A stretch of DNA of 64,000 bases from Ceratothoa steindachneri. Taxonomy: Eukaryota; Arthropoda; Malacostraca; Isopoda; Cymothoidae. Both the position numbers and the translations under genes were made by a program. Positions 1 through 12,570 of the stretch are shown here, piece after piece; positions within the stretch are counted from its first letter, which is position 1, and each line of letters begins with the position of its first letter. Location: positions 124,510,521 to 124,574,520 of the forward strand of contig OZ018321.1 in NCBI GenBank assembly GCA_963969495.1, in the 5' to 3' direction. A model generated the notes under the pieces. It searched no databases, was not told the origin of the DNA, and was given only the letters and a program-made list of their open reading frames with translations.

Positions 1-380
1 ATTTAAATATTATTTTACATCATTGTGATGAGTTTTTTCGGAAATGTGATTAAAGTTTTCTTTAAGAAACAGTTAACTTCGAGTAGTCAAAGATTCACTC
101 AAATTCGTCAATTTTGGCTACTCCCACCCAACTAATTTATTATCGACAATTAAATTTGAAAATAACTCAACATTTTAAGATTTCCAATCTTTTAAGTAAT
201 ATGTAAACCTTTATTTAGTAAAAATTCACCAATAAATAACGGAGTTATTATGATTTTTGTTAATGTTCTTGTTTTTTCGAGAAAATGGGCTCCAAAGTTC
301 GGCGAGGCTATTTATGTTTTTAACAGATCGTAGGAAGCGTGTAATGCCCAAGATACTTTATGTACAGAGGCTATATACCT

Positions 381-385
<5 letters not shown>
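1..385. other. AT-rich stretch, nothing recognised
   Basis: No coding region, repeat family or RNA gene is visible. The 124-residue open frame that crosses into the following TA tract is a by-product of the microsatellite (a run of Ile-Tyr) and is not a gene. Confidence 0.6.

Positions 386-469
<84 letters not shown>
386..469. repeat. (TA)n microsatellite
   Basis: About 84 bases of uninterrupted TA dinucleotides. A C-rich run (13 C, then T, then 4 C) lies about 35 bases downstream. Unlike most other TA tracts in this window, no transposon end could be recognised on either side. Confidence 0.97.
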
Positions 470-471
<2 letters not shown>

Positions 472-639
472 CTGTATAAATTACAATATACAACATATAT
501 TGCCCCCCCCCCCCTCCCCACTGAAAGGTGCACACACACTGCCTATTTTTTATAAATATCGCACAAAAAGTTCGACGAAATTCTGTACAAATAAGTTCCT
601 AAATAATTGGCAACCACTTATTAGAGTTTAACTACATAT

Positions 640-1200
640 AGAGGAAACATCGCTGCTTCAACATTTTTGTGTAAATTGACGGAAACGGTCCCCTTAATGC
701 ATAGTCAGTTCGTGTAACAGGTTTTCGACCTTCAAGATAATCCACAAATATCATTAGATCTGAATCTCCGTAAATGGTGGCCATCACTTTCTGAGTTGAG
801 TTACTTTTCCGATTTAAAATTAATTAACAAGATAATCAACGTTGAAGTCACCTTTCGAATGTTGTTTGGTTCTAGGATCATACTGGTAGATCGAGGTTTC
901 ATCTCTGGTGATGATTCGATTCAAAAACTGCTCTTCATACACTCATTTCGAATAATCAGCTGCTCTGGGCGCAACGCTTTTTGAACCCATCAAGCTAGAG
1001 CTTTTTGACTCCCAAAACATCATGTAAGATTAAACTTAATGAATCCTTTTTTTCGATCTTTCATTAAGATTTTGAAGAGAAACTGTTTGCGATATTTTTC
1101 TTATTTTGTTAGTCTCCCATTGCAAGTGTTATTTTCGAGATCTAATCTGCTTTCGCAAAAGGGCTAGATCCACTGTAGACCGCAGATGTCTTTCTGGCAT
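640..1200 (-). pseudogene. Decayed mariner (DD34D) transposase fragment
   Basis: Read on the minus strand, several frames together resemble the middle of a mariner transposase, the enzyme that cuts and pastes the element at TA sites. Around 1050-1020 there is a stretch like the end of the DNA-binding half (LHDVLGVKKL). At about 925-860 the block NRIITRDETSIYQYDP corresponds to the conserved mariner block with the first catalytic Asp (normally TGDETW followed by YDPETKQQS). At about 790-690 VMATIYGDSDLMIFVDYLEG corresponds to the beta-strand region before the second catalytic Asp. Stops and frameshifts break it, Gly before the first catalytic Asp is Arg, and no inverted repeats were seen. It differs from the other DD34D mariners in the window (46.7, 38, 54.7 kb), so it is an older or different lineage. 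Confidence 0.72.
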
Positions 1201-3284
1201 TAATGGCATAAACTTTGTCTAACCCCTCTATATTCTATATCCTTTTCTATTAAAGTTTCACCCCAAAATTAATGTTTGATCTTATTTCAAAATTGCTATA
1301 ATCCTTGGGTGTAAAAAGTAGCTTTTCGAAAGAGCAACTGTGCATAACAGATTCTAAGTGTCCAGCAAGCTATAGACCTAGTGACATGTTCTGAGATGTT
1401 GTATATAGTTTAACCTAATTGTTTTCAACCTTCAAAGAATTCCGTAAACTTTTTGATCTCCCGATTATAATATGGAGATTTTTATTCACCGGCCACTTTG
1501 TATTGCTGGTGACAGATGAACAAATCGAATGAAAAATCAAAACCCTATACATACCCCAAAAATTTATTCAACAAATTTATAATTCCACTAAATTGACTAA
1601 ATTCCAATCTTATATTTTAAATATAATATAAAAAAGTATTAGCATTCATTCAAGTTAAAATAATGAACAAACAAAGTAGAAACTAAAGCTACCTGTGTCT
1701 AAAGTATCCAATGCATTTAGAAAATAAATCCTTTAACTTTTCTACTCGACGCAATAGAAATACAACACTAGGGTATTCTAGATTGGCTTCGGAAATCGAT
1801 TATTTTACTCTAGGAGTATTTATTTTCTCTGTCAATGCCGCATTAAGAGGCGAAGAAATTTTGCTCTGCGATCCAGCAAATATGAATTCTTTTTAAACGT
1901 GGTTGACCCATTTCGTTACTTCAAGTCATAGTATTCAACTTTCATTCTATCATGTTCTTGGCGTCGTTCGAAAATTCTGTAATTTCCGGTAAGATCGCTT
2001 GTCAGGAAAGCCATGAAGAACATGAGATTCACTCGATATAAGATTTAAAAAGATTTGGAGGCTGCACGGACAGTGGTAAGTAAATTACAATAAGTTCTCC
2101 ATAATGATGGATGCTAATCCAAAGGAGAGACCCTCAAAACCTGACCTGTCTGAGAAAAGTATGTTAAAAAAGTGAGTCAATTTAACTTCTGATTTTTGCA
2201 TAAACCTGTCTTAGAATTCCCAAAAGCGGTTATAAGGTTATGTAACCAAGTATTAGATAGATTTACATAAATGTGTTGAACACTATTGACACTTCTAAGT
2301 TCAGCACTCTTTTTGTTTCTTACTTTCAAATTTGTTTATATAAGGAATGATACTTCTCTTTTGCATTAGTTAGAACATATGATTCTAAATCTTTTAATTA
2401 AATGTAGTTATGAATATTTTGAAATAACTACTTTTGCAATGAATCCTATCCTTATTGCACTCACCGCTGTCAATATTGTTTTCAATAACTATCCTCAAAA
2501 TATCTTAAACAAATTAGTATTTAATTGAATGCTAATTTAAATAAACATATATAGGGTCATAATTATTTGTTTACAATATTAAATGGTTAACTGAATGGTT
2601 TATATTCATTTACACTTTGCGTATCTTGTATAAATTGGCAAAGAGATATTTTGGCGTAATTTGGTAGTCTCCCATTTAGTCTGTTATTGAAATGTCATAT
2701 TATTCTTGAAATTCGTTTTCCTTTGGACTAATTTTCTTTAAGTTTCTAAACGACCCAGTAAACTAACATCCACTTTATCAACTTTTTTCCATATTTATTG
2801 TTCAAGAAATGATAGTGTCAGCCTGGGTTTGTTATCATATGTCTTTCTCCAACATAGTTTAGATCTTCCAAATCTCGTTTACAAGGTAGTCACTGCATAA
2901 GATTCTCCTTCCTAAATATAAATGATAACCTTGTTTTATCACTTGATACTGCTCAGCCTTCCTTTAGGTAGATATAAGGGTTTGGAAAAAGGAACGATTG
3001 AAAAATAGAGAACGAAATTTGTATGAAGCAAGTTGCGGATGGCTTCCTGCGTCACCGGATCAATGGTAGGGAGCGGCGTATTGAATGCGCCAGCCAGAGT
3101 TTAAAAAAGAAGGCTCATGCAAGCAAAGCTTTTAAACCTTCTGTTTTGCATACACCCTTCCTAGAAACGGGCTGTATTTTGAAGAAAAGAAGACGTCGAG
3201 CGCCTCTGGGAAACTATATCTAAGGATTAATGCTACACCAACGATTCTGAGCACCACTACTATAGATATGGGGTGTACTAAACT
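1201..3284. other. AT-rich stretch, nothing recognised
   Basis: Only short open frames of 60-66 codons occur and none resembles a known protein. No transposon termini, tandem repeats or RNA genes were recognised. Confidence 0.5.
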
Positions 3285-4127
3285 AGAGTAAAGAGAGAGA
3301 TGTATTGAGAGAGAGAAAGAGTAAGAGAGTTTGAAAGATAGAGAGAGTGATTTATGCGGTAGATTTAAAGAGAGATTGAGAAGGAAAGTGATTGGTAGCG
3401 TTAGGCAGATTGAACGAAATATAGATTGAGAGAGTTTGGTATAAATTGTGAAAAAAGAGAGAAATTAAGATAGAGAATGAAAAGAAGGATTGAGAGAGCA
3501 AAATTATGAGAGTGGGTTTTGGGAGAGAGATTATAATAGAGATTGAGAGGGAGCTTGAGAGAGAGTTTGGGAGGAAAATTGAGAGATAAATTGATATTGA
3601 GAGAGATTAAGTGATAAATTGAGAGAAATAGTTTGAGATAGAGACTGTATAGATATAGAGAGGGATTGGGAGAGAAATTGACAGAGAATGATTGACAGAG
3701 GTTTTGTAATGGTGATTTATATAGATATAGAGATCGTGAGAGAGAGAGAGATTAAGCGAGTCGGAGAGATTCAAGCAGAAAGCGAAAGTCATAGAGAGAG
3801 AGAGAGATATTAACTGATAGAAAGAGAAAGATTGCGAGGGAGTGAAAGTTGGGGAGATAGAGACTTAGAGAAAGATTGAAAGGAATATTACTACATAGTG
3901 AGAGATAGAGTTTCAGATTGTCACAGAGATAGAGATGGCTAGAGATGGTAGAGATTAAGATATAGAGATTGAGAGATATTAAGAGATATAGAAATTAAGA
4001 TATATATATTAAGAGATATTAAGAGATATATAAATTAGTGATACAGATTAAAAGAGAGATAGAGAGATTTTGCTAGAAAAATTGAGAGAAAAAATTTGTT
4101 ACAGAGTTTGTGATAGAGAGAGAGACC
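3285..4127. repeat. GA-rich degenerate purine tract
   Basis: About 840 bases dominated by GAGAGA runs, broken by short spacers such as TTGAGAGAG and ATATAGAGA. It is strongly purine-biased on the plus strand with no fixed long period, as expected of an old, mutated (GA)n microsatellite that expanded in pieces. The minus-strand 61-residue open frame inside it is low-complexity and not a gene. Confidence 0.9.
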
Positions 4128-4918
4128 GTGATTATTATTCAATGCACGCATAAAAGTACAAGTAAAAGGAGAGAGGCATATTATAGGTACTATATTATTT
4201 CCCAAATGAGTAGCAAAATGTAGAAAGCACTATACTCAATACATCGCAACAAATGATTTGACGCCCAAAAAGATGATCACATTCCCTCGAGATATCTTTG
4301 AACAGGAAGATATGTGAGAAGCTAATATTGAAATTAAGATTGTTACCTGAAACTGGAGACTCACGACTATGCGGGAATGGCTCTCTAGCCAATACAGCTC
4401 ACATATGTGTGCAGTTTCACGAGCAAAACATTTAAACTGATAAGAACACAGGCTGGAAGTTTTCAACAAATTAAGGGGAATTTAGTTTAGTGGAATGGGA
4501 TCAAGCGAGAAAGCAATGAAGGTTTTCATGGCTGGAGTTAGCGAAAGCGTAGATTTCACAACTCCTACGATAAAAGTTAGTCACTCTATTTAATTCGTTC
4601 ACATTTGTTTTCGGTTTTTGTTTTTTGTTTATAATTTAATATAATAGGTTATTTTATTGTTTATTTCAGTTACCTTTTTTTTTTTATATTCAGGTTAGTT
4701 TATGTTAAAACTTCACTTCTTCTATTATTTTTCAAAATTACACTGGATAGTGTCAATAAATTTTATATATTTTTATTTGTGTTTTACTTTAATCTCAATA
4801 ATTGTTAATTTTATATTTTTAACTTGCCTTCACCCACTTTTTCAGCTATTATATAATGCATGCTTCTAAATGTTTAACTGTTATCGTTAATATTTCTTCC
4901 CCTTCTTATTAGTCAATA
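4128..4918. other. AT-rich stretch, nothing recognised
   Basis: Overlapping short minus-strand frames (65 and 77 codons) show no known motif. The last 100-200 bases before 4919 may belong to the body of the Penelope-like element whose terminus follows, but no endonuclease motif was found there. Confidence 0.4.
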
Positions 4919-5040
4919 CAGTCGCTGAAGATGGTCTTATCGAAGGTCCGAAACGTCCGGCCAATAAATGATTAGTGTAATTTCCTGGGTCTTCATATTC
5001 CTACTACGATCAGATTCCCAAGGAACAAATCAATTTCAAG

Positions 5041-5041
<1 letters not shown>
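4919..5041 (+). mobile_element. Penelope-like element 3' terminus (type C) with hammerhead-like core
   Basis: The core CTGAAGA (4925-4931) is followed by an imperfect hairpin (GG.CUU pairing with AAG.CC) and then GAAA (4950-4953). This has the order of a hammerhead ribozyme core (CUGANGA, stem II, GAAA), which Penelope-like elements carry in their terminal pseudo-LTRs. About 90 bases later the sequence runs straight into a (TA)n tract. The core plus the abrupt junction is why I call it a PLE 3' end. Helix II is imperfect and helix I/III pairing was not verified, so ribozyme activity is doubtful. Confidence 0.55.

Positions 5042-5098
<57 letters not shown>
5042..5098. repeat. (TA)n microsatellite
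   Basis: About 57 bases of TA directly abutting the PLE terminus on its left. The 114-residue minus-strand frame that crosses it is largely Ile-Tyr repeat and is not a gene. Confidence 0.97.
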
Positions 5099-5100
<2 letters not shown>

Positions 5101-5766
5101 ATATAATAAGGTGACATCACTCCGCTCATTATCATTTGATAATATTATATATAATTGTTTATTTTTGGAGTACTGCAGATTATAGAAATTTGGCATGACT
5201 ACAAAACTATATTTGCCATAGTGTGAGCAAATACAGCTGAGAATACGGGACAAGAAGATTGAAACCCAATTGAGAAAAGGAGCTATGAACCGAGTTAACC
5301 TTGAGCTAAAGTAGCTTTTTGATGATGCTTGATACATAATTTCTGGTTAAAATATGATAATTTTTTTATATTGGGAACCAAATTACTTTACAAATGCACT
5401 TATGTTTTCACGTCTGTCGTTAAGAAAAGACTGTAATCTCCAACCTTCAATTTATGATCTACGTACACTTATGCCAATTTCATTCGAAATAAATTAACAA
5501 AAAATATACGAAACTTGTAAGAGCAGTAAAATCTCTAGTAGGGGTTGGTTGGGGTTTTAAATTAATAACCCTTCTCCTTTATACATCTAGCTTTTCCTAA
5601 TTATCGAGTGTTTCCTTTATCTTCTTTAGCTCCATAATTATTTGATTCTTTTACTGAATATCCTGCACCTAAACAAATTTATGCCTATGGACTCCCCTAA
5701 GAACTTGAACTATTATTCAAATTCTATATTACAATTCTAGATCAAATACTCTGAATTCAAAATTCT

Positions 5767-5770
<4 letters not shown>
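5099..5770. other. AT-rich stretch, nothing recognised
   Basis: No motif-bearing open frame, repeat or transposon end was recognised between the two TA tracts. Confidence 0.5.

Positions 5771-5832
<62 letters not shown>
5771..5832. repeat. (TA)n microsatellite
   Basis: About 62 bases of TA dinucleotides, adjoining a possible minus-strand PLE terminus on the right. Confidence 0.97.
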
Positions 5833-5836
<4 letters not shown>

Positions 5837-5905
5837 ATAGTTGTTTCATTCATTATTATTCCCAGAATCCTTTGTTCTTCTCATCAGAAAAAAGAAGGGG
5901 ATTAA
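5833..5905 (-). mobile_element. Possible Penelope-like element 3' terminus (type G)
   Basis: On the minus strand CTGATGA, the canonical first block of a hammerhead core, is followed about 40 bases later by GAAAC and then by the TA tract. The order and position match the better PLE termini in this window, but stem II is weak (three pairs), so this is a tentative call made mainly by analogy. Confidence 0.35.
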
Positions 5906-8900
5906 CCATTTGAGATTTACATCAAAGACTCCATCCTACCTAATAAATTTATCTCTTTATTTAAAGGAAATCGATAGATTCGCGCCTTTATAGTTTCAGG
6001 AGGGGGAGGGGGTAAAGGATTATCTTCTGTGTTTTATCTATTCCGCGCCATTATCTACATTAGTGATTCAGATTGATAAATACTGGGTCCACGATAGTGA
6101 ATATACCATTAGGGTACGCAAAAGACCTAGTAAATAATGATTTATGAACAGGAACAGTTTACACGTTTAAAATCAAAAGGGAAGGAAAAGATTTATTTCC
6201 AGGAATTTGATCCTATTGTAACCAGACCGCTCAGTTTCTAGTACTAGTTAAGAGCATTGCTTGCGAACAATTAAGATTAAGCGGACAAAATTCGGGTAAA
6301 TAGGAATTGTTGAAACTACCCACTTGTCTCGTTGACGATGTTGAGTTTTTTAGTCCGAATTTAAAACGCAATAGCAAAGAGAACTTATCACGCACAGTTT
6401 GTTATTAGAGATTTATAACGTGGTGAAGGTAAAAAGAAAATGTGTGGAAGATATATAGTCACATATCCTCTTTTAGGAATTTTGGCCAAGAGAGCCCCCT
6501 TCCCACCCCCAACCCTACCCCATCCTACTAGTTACCAGCCACAACGAAGAATAAATGGACGAAAGTAGGTGGGCGAGTAGCCTGCGATATATACCGCCAG
6601 CAGAGTAAGTGTGTAAGAATCAACTTGTAATAAATGTGGTTAAAATAGAAAATGGTGAAAACGCTTACGAATTAATAAAGGCAGTATAAAAACCCTAATT
6701 TGAGACTATCGGTAGCTCTGGGGCAGGGAGTGTTTTCTGTTCATACTGGTAACTGGTGTAATTTTCTATAAGAGGTACCCCATGAAGGAATTTGATGTCG
6801 AGGAAAATATCATTTATTGATATATTTTTGGTAATGAAGATTAGTGTGCAGAACAAGTTTGTGTTTGATCTGATTTTCAATAATATAACACAAAATTAAA
6901 ATGTATTTCGTTAAGAAGAATTCTTATAATGGATTTTACTCTAAATTCCTTAAGGCTACCCTGAGGTTCGCCTGGAGGTGTAACTCGCTTGCAATTCTAA
7001 GCTTTCTCACTGGTTCAGGCTGCTGAGAGGTCAGGGTGGGTCTTTCCTCTTCTACTTACTCAGTTTGTGCCGTATTTCAGTCAATCTTTTATTGGGTTCT
7101 ACACTCTTTAGGTAAGTTTAATGGTATTAAGGTAAATAATTATCTCACATTTTGTGCATTTCCATGAGATAATGTTTCAATCACCATCACTGTTTATATC
7201 TTTAGGAAATTTATGTTTCAGAATATACTAAAATAAGGATATATTGATTTCTTTTAACCCAGGAAAATAAAAAATTTAAAGTAACTAGTTTTTTTTACCT
7301 TTGGTCATTTGTTCTTTTAGAGAATAGGAACCAAATATTGGTGCAAATATAAAAGGGGACCGTAATCAACAATTCAATATGTATTTAAATAATCAAATCA
7401 ATGCATAAAAAAGGGGTTGATGTGGTATTGTAGCAAAGCTTTGTCGAATTATTCTAAGAAACCAACAAAGTTAGGGCAACATTTTGAGAAAATTATCTAA
7501 AAGCTTATTTAAATTGCATGTGAATAATCTAAAATAGATAAAGCCTGATTAAACACCAGAATTCTCAAAATGTACAAAAATAGTACTGAAGCTTTTATGC
7601 CATAGCACTAGTGATATAAAAATATAAAAGTCACCAAAAATTACAGAATTTTCATTGAAACGTGGGTCTCATAATAGAGAAAATTGATTAAAAAACCCAC
7701 AACGTTGTAGTACTTTCATGTAAACCAGTATTATTCAAAGGAATATCATAAACATATTAATTGACAGCATGGATCAGTTTGCAACATTTTGATTACTTTT
7801 AATTCAACATAATGAATCGAATTATATAGCAATGTGTTTTTAATCGCTGCTTTTACAAAAGATTTTCAGATAGTTCATTTATAAGGATTTCTCTATTTTC
7901 TTTTGAAACAACTATGAAAGTCTCAGATATTTTAGAAAATTTTTGGTTATAATGAAATTAATTACCACAACTAAAAATTCATCTACGTTTACTAAAGTTC
8001 AAAATCCATCTATATTGGCCACAAAATTATACATGCTATTAGTGATGTTCTTGCTCAGGAGATATTTAGTGTTCTGCAAGAATATGAATGCATCTAATGT
8101 ATCCGTGCCATACTTCTCGATAATACTGCAAAAAAAGTTATTGGAAGCGTGGTTTAGTTTTAAAATTAGAAGAAATTCTTAAGAATAATTTGCACACTAT
8201 TGATATTACCCTCTGTTCGACTGAACTTCCACTGTGAGCTGTTTCCCTAAAATTGGAAAATGTTACAACTAGCTTATAAAGCTCCGTGAGCCGCTTTGAA
8301 AAGTTGCTCAGACGATATTCACTTCCTACACCTGTTTCACTCCCTACAGCTATGCTATTCTATCAAAAGGGTAAAGTGATGCCAAATATTAGCTAACTGA
8401 ATGAAGTTGTGTAAGTAGAATCTATTTTGGAATATTTAAAAAAATAAATTTTTAAATCTTCCCCAATTCCAGAAATGGCTCTTTCCAAACAGAAACGTAT
8501 GCCCATTGTTGCTCTGCACAAAATTGCTTGAAATGCATGGGGATAGTTGCTAACGGTAGTGCATCAAGAAACATCATATTTAAGATCATTAATGACTTTA
8601 AAAGACAGGTTATATTCCTGTCGAGTATTCTTCTGGAAGCCAAAGAACTTCAAAGATTGCATTTTGGTAAGATGCTGCCAGCTCAAGGAGGTAGAAACTT
8701 TTCGATAAAGGATTCAAATCGAGAAAGGATTAGAGACAGCATCATCTCCTGAAGAGAATATTACAGGAAAAAGTTTTGCTTAAGAAGCGATCAAGTTGAA
8801 ATTAGCATGAAATAAAATTGCCATTTTCTTTGGTATATGTTTACGGTATTGTAATTAAAAACTAATAACCTGAACTAACCAAACCTAAACTATTCCATTT

Positions 8901-11499
8901 GGTGATGTTGTAAGAGATTATGTTAGACGCTGTTAGTTCTTTACACATCCAGTCTGAAACTGAATGTAAAACGAATTAAACTTACTCTATTAAGTGAGAC
9001 TTCAATATGAACAACTGAATATCTAGTTTGAGAGCACTGAGAATTTGACAATTTGAGAGAGCTCTTGGCTAGAGGAAAAGTATTTGTAACAAGACACGCA
9101 AAGATAAAAAGTGTTTATGATGAAGGTTAAGTTGCGAACGTGGTTTTAACGAAGAACACTATGATGGTATGAACAAATATAATGTTAATGCCAGACCTAT
9201 TACATAATAATTTGCTATCCGCTCTATCTACACTCCTGTACGAGATCCCATGAACGCATAAAGATATTCGTATAATTATCCCAATAACATTTGCTAACAG
9301 GTTCGAGAGCACCTGGGCACCAATCGTTCCATGTGGAGTTGAAAAACACTATGTTTTGAACACAAACCGAATCAAAAAATCCTTTTTGAGCAAAGGTAGG
9401 TTCAGAGAAGGGAGGGTTTATGTTTGCCTCGAGACGAGGGAAGGAATACACAATCACGTTGTTATTGGCTATGTGTGTAACGACGTTCATGAGCAAGATC
9501 CTCACTGTGTTCACCAATATATGGCCACTCCTTAACGTACGTAGAAAGATTATGTGGGTTCTCTTTCCCAGAAAATTTAGGAAGGAGGATGTAGTAATGG
9601 CCAGCTAAGAGAGAGGATCTTCAAGTAAACCAAAACCGTAAACCAATGATAAAACATTTATTCTTAAACTACAAGAAGAAATTAAATTTCGATAGCCTTA
9701 AAGAGCAAACTTCAAATCACACCATATGATGGACGATATCTCTTTGTCATGACTCCTTTTAGATCACTTTAAATTATTACTTACCCCACATAATAATTAA
9801 AAACATTAATTCTCTTTTATAACAGTTTTACATATTGTTTTCCATTTTAAATTTACTGTACAATGAAACATATAATATTAAAAATGTAACAAACTACCTA
9901 AACCCAGGTCAGGTTAGGTTGTTAACTTAGGCTAGGTATTTTATGGACAAAAATTCAGTATTTAATAGATTCCCCGTCCCAAAAACCAATGTCTAACATA
10001 TAGCATGCCACTTAACTTGGTAACAAGCGAGTTAAAGCCAACCTTTCATTTCCTCGAATCAAAAACAAATAACTGAGAAAATTAAGACAAAAATTTGCTT
10101 GACAGCCCAAAAGGGAACTTTATTACTATCAACAAACAGCTATTTCCAAAATCATCTTTATTACAATCAGTGCGAAACCTTAGCTTAAAATGCAAATAAT
10201 ATTGTTTTGTTTGTACAAAATGTTTCAAACAAACATACTTACCTTCTTGGCCCCATCATAAAGAGGAGGGAGCATAGGGTTGATAAGGCATTTTATCTGA
10301 TCCTTAACTGTTGTTTATTATTCTGTACCCTCTTTATGCTCTATTTAATCCACTGGACAATTACGTACGTACGTGTCAAGTCCGGTAAAACAAATAAAAT
10401 CTCTGTAAATGGAAAATATCATCTGATTTGGGCATGCTAGGCTTCCGATCAGGAATTAAGATAGTCATTCAGGCTAATGGTGGATTCATTAAATATAATT
10501 ATTATAAGGATTCTCAAGATTATTTGTTCCGATTTTCAATTACATCTTTTGCTGATTTGCTCCGCGTCTGTTTTCCTTCATACAAATGACCTAAGAATAA
10601 TGACGCACCCTGTACATAAATTTACTCTTCTTTAACCCAGGTAGGGGAAAGATCCAGCGTGTTTTTATGGCCACAGGAAAACTAATTATTTAAGGCATTA
10701 TCCCATGCAGAAACATCAGTTAATCGAAATCAAACAAAATACATCTGACCGTTAAGTTTGCGACTGGCTGAGACCTAAACATATTTTAGAACGAGAAAAG
10801 AGAAGGCAAACATGAAAAACACACTAAAAAGAATTACTTTGTTTCAAATGAAAAGAGAAGACACAATCCTTAATGGTAGACTTTACAAAACACTTAAAGA
10901 CTTTATAGTCGGATGGCAGCAGTGTAATTAAATGTATTCTCAGTAATTTTGTAGCGAAAAGTAATTACTTGTTTTTCCATTAAAATCTGATTCGGAAATA
11001 GAGTAAGGAATTTTAATGCAATAAATTTACCTTACTCCTTGAATTGACCTTTGCTACCGCGCACTCAAATTGGCGCAGACCGTTCATCCCTTGAAAAAAA
11101 AACACCGCACTAAATTAAACCAGCGAGTCAGCCACATCCACCACTTAGTGGCAAAGATTAGAGGGGGAAATTACGCATTAAGTAGAATATATTACTCTCC
11201 TTTGTATATTTTTGGATTACTTTCTCAGGAAAATTGTATAGCTTTTCTCATTTACTTAAATGACATCAGCCTGATCTTTTACTACTTTGTCATGTGATTA
11301 CGTATTCTCTCGATGGCAGAAGTGCGCCATTGTGTAAGGAGCGATAAAAAACAATTTTACCGATATTTTCTTTCTTAATTTTCCTTCATCACTAGACAAG
11401 CGCTCTTTGAAAACCTAACAAGATAAAAAGCGTCATACAAAAATCCTTATTATTATTGATAACAATAAGGCCATGAACAGTCATAAGCATTCAAAAGAA
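5906..11499. other. Long AT-rich stretch, no convincing gene
   Basis: Open frames of up to 97 codons occur on both strands, often overlapping each other (for example 9224-9608), and none has a recognisable domain. A frame at 8528-8752 has a weak resemblance to the helix-turn-helix end of DD37D mariners, too weak to call. At 10600-10616 the bases ACGCACCCTGTACA resemble the terminal CGCACCCTGTA of the DD37D element near 52.4 kb and could be an isolated transposon end. Confidence 0.45.
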
Positions 11500-11850
11500 G
11501 CTGGGTAGCGGCCTGTCAAAAAAAGGAGGGAATCAAGGATTCATGGTTGAGCTAAAGGCCAGATTGCAAAGGGCCTAACGACATCCATGCATAAGATGAA
11601 AATCAAGCTAAAGGTGTAATCAAGAACCAGCAAACATCCGAGCACCTACTACTTGACCTCATGAGGGGAATGGGAATGAAGTGTTCGAAGAATGCGCTAA
11701 ATCACTTTCAGCAGCATGTGTCAAATGGCAGAGCTTTCTCCCATGAGATTGAGGCTGCTTCAAATCGCAGGCATTATTGGTACGGCGCGTAATCAGCATA
11801 AGAGTTCCTCCGTTTTTCTTCAAGCCAAAGATATTGTACTTCTGAAGCCT
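11500..11850 (+). pseudogene. Decayed DD37D-type mariner transposase fragment
   Basis: Three plus-strand frames read in order resemble the DNA-binding half of a DD37D mariner-family transposase. First KKGGNQGFMVELKARLQRA, then SMHKMKIKLKV (typical of the helix-turn-helix region, usually SMRKMAKELKV), then LLLDLMRGMGMKCSKNALNH, which corresponds to the linker before the catalytic core. Further on FSHEIE occupies the place of the first catalytic block (normally FSDEK), so the catalytic Asp appears to be His, followed by NRRHYW where NRRNDRW is usual. Stops and frameshifts are frequent. Inverted repeats were not identified. Related but separate copies lie at 51.3 and 57.2 kb. Confidence 0.55.
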
Positions 11851-12420
11851 AATAAAAATTCTTAAGTTAGCATATTTTGCATACGTTTAAAACTAGCTAC
11901 CTGCAGGGAGTTACACATGGAACTAGGATGGGTGGGACCCATAACTGGTTTGATCGAGTTCATGAATTCTATATTTGATTCATTTTTGTCATTTCGGAAA
12001 ATCACATATAAGCGTCCCTAAAAGGAACCATAGTAACAAGACCAAGCATGTGCCGGTGTTCTACTGAGCTAACTCTACGGACATATAACGGAGGAATACG
12101 ACAAGTCTAGGAGTGGCTAACGCTAACCTGAAAACGCTAAATTACCCTATCTGGAGTAATTTGTATTCGCTAACAAATAAGAACCCCCACCCTTGTGTCG
12201 CTGCCCACAAAACTGCCATTAAAGAAGCCCAGGCTAAGATATCGGAGGTCATCTTTTTTAATATTTGCCGATTTTATCGGAGTGGGGTTAAAAGGGTCAT
12301 TGGCAAATGTATTTTTTATTAAATTTTGTGATAAATCTTATTCAGAATTACACCCTTTAATTATTCTCCCGTCTTCAACAGGATTGAATTTCATTATCAT
12401 AAACTTGACATTATTTTTTA
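11851..12420. other. Probable interior of a decayed element, unassigned
   Basis: Two overlapping plus-strand frames (69 and 88 codons) have no known motif. Since a PLE reading-frame start lies just to the right on the minus strand, part of this stretch may be its eroded continuation, but no reverse transcriptase motif was seen. Confidence 0.35.
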
Positions 12421-12483
12421 AAATTTTACCTATGCAATTTCTATTTGCGGTTGAGAATTGAAAAATAATTGGGATAAATCCAT
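12421..12483 (-). pseudogene. Start of PLE reading frame (type A), truncated by a stop
   Basis: On the minus strand an ATG at 12483 opens a short frame beginning MDLSQLFFNSQP, matching the start of the type A frame at 62.8 kb (MDLPQLILNLQP) at eight of twelve positions. It ends at an in-frame stop after about 18 codons. Both copies sit the same distance downstream of the hammerhead-like core, which argues that this is the 5' end of the element's reverse transcriptase ORF rather than chance. Confidence 0.45.
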
Positions 12484-12570
12484 TTCATTTAATAAACATT
12501 TGTTTATTTCGTCGTGAGCTTTCGCTTTTCCTAGGAAATCTTCAGAAGGAAGTCTGAAAGTTTATGACAA
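12484..12570 (-). mobile_element. Penelope-like pseudo-LTR (type A) with hammerhead-like core
   Basis: On the minus strand CTGAAGA (12545-12539) is followed by the self-complementary block TTTCCTAGGAAA (12538-12527), then AGC and GAAA (12523-12520) and GCTCAC. This reproduces CUGANGA, stem II, GAAA of a hammerhead ribozyme. The flanks GACTTCC.TCTGAAGA and GCGAAAGCTCAC are shared with the copy at 62.76 kb, so both are one PLE family. No TA tract adjoins this copy. Confidence 0.6.

Noticed and set aside
386..631. 124-residue open frame over a TA tract
   Set aside because: Two thirds is an Ile-Tyr run read from (TA)n. The same artefact explains long frames at 5042, 24154, 43026, 54609, 60024 and 62944.
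5997..6017. G-quadruplex at the GGAGGGGGAGGGGG run
   Set aside because: Only two long G runs and one short one are present, fewer than needed for a convincing quadruplex.
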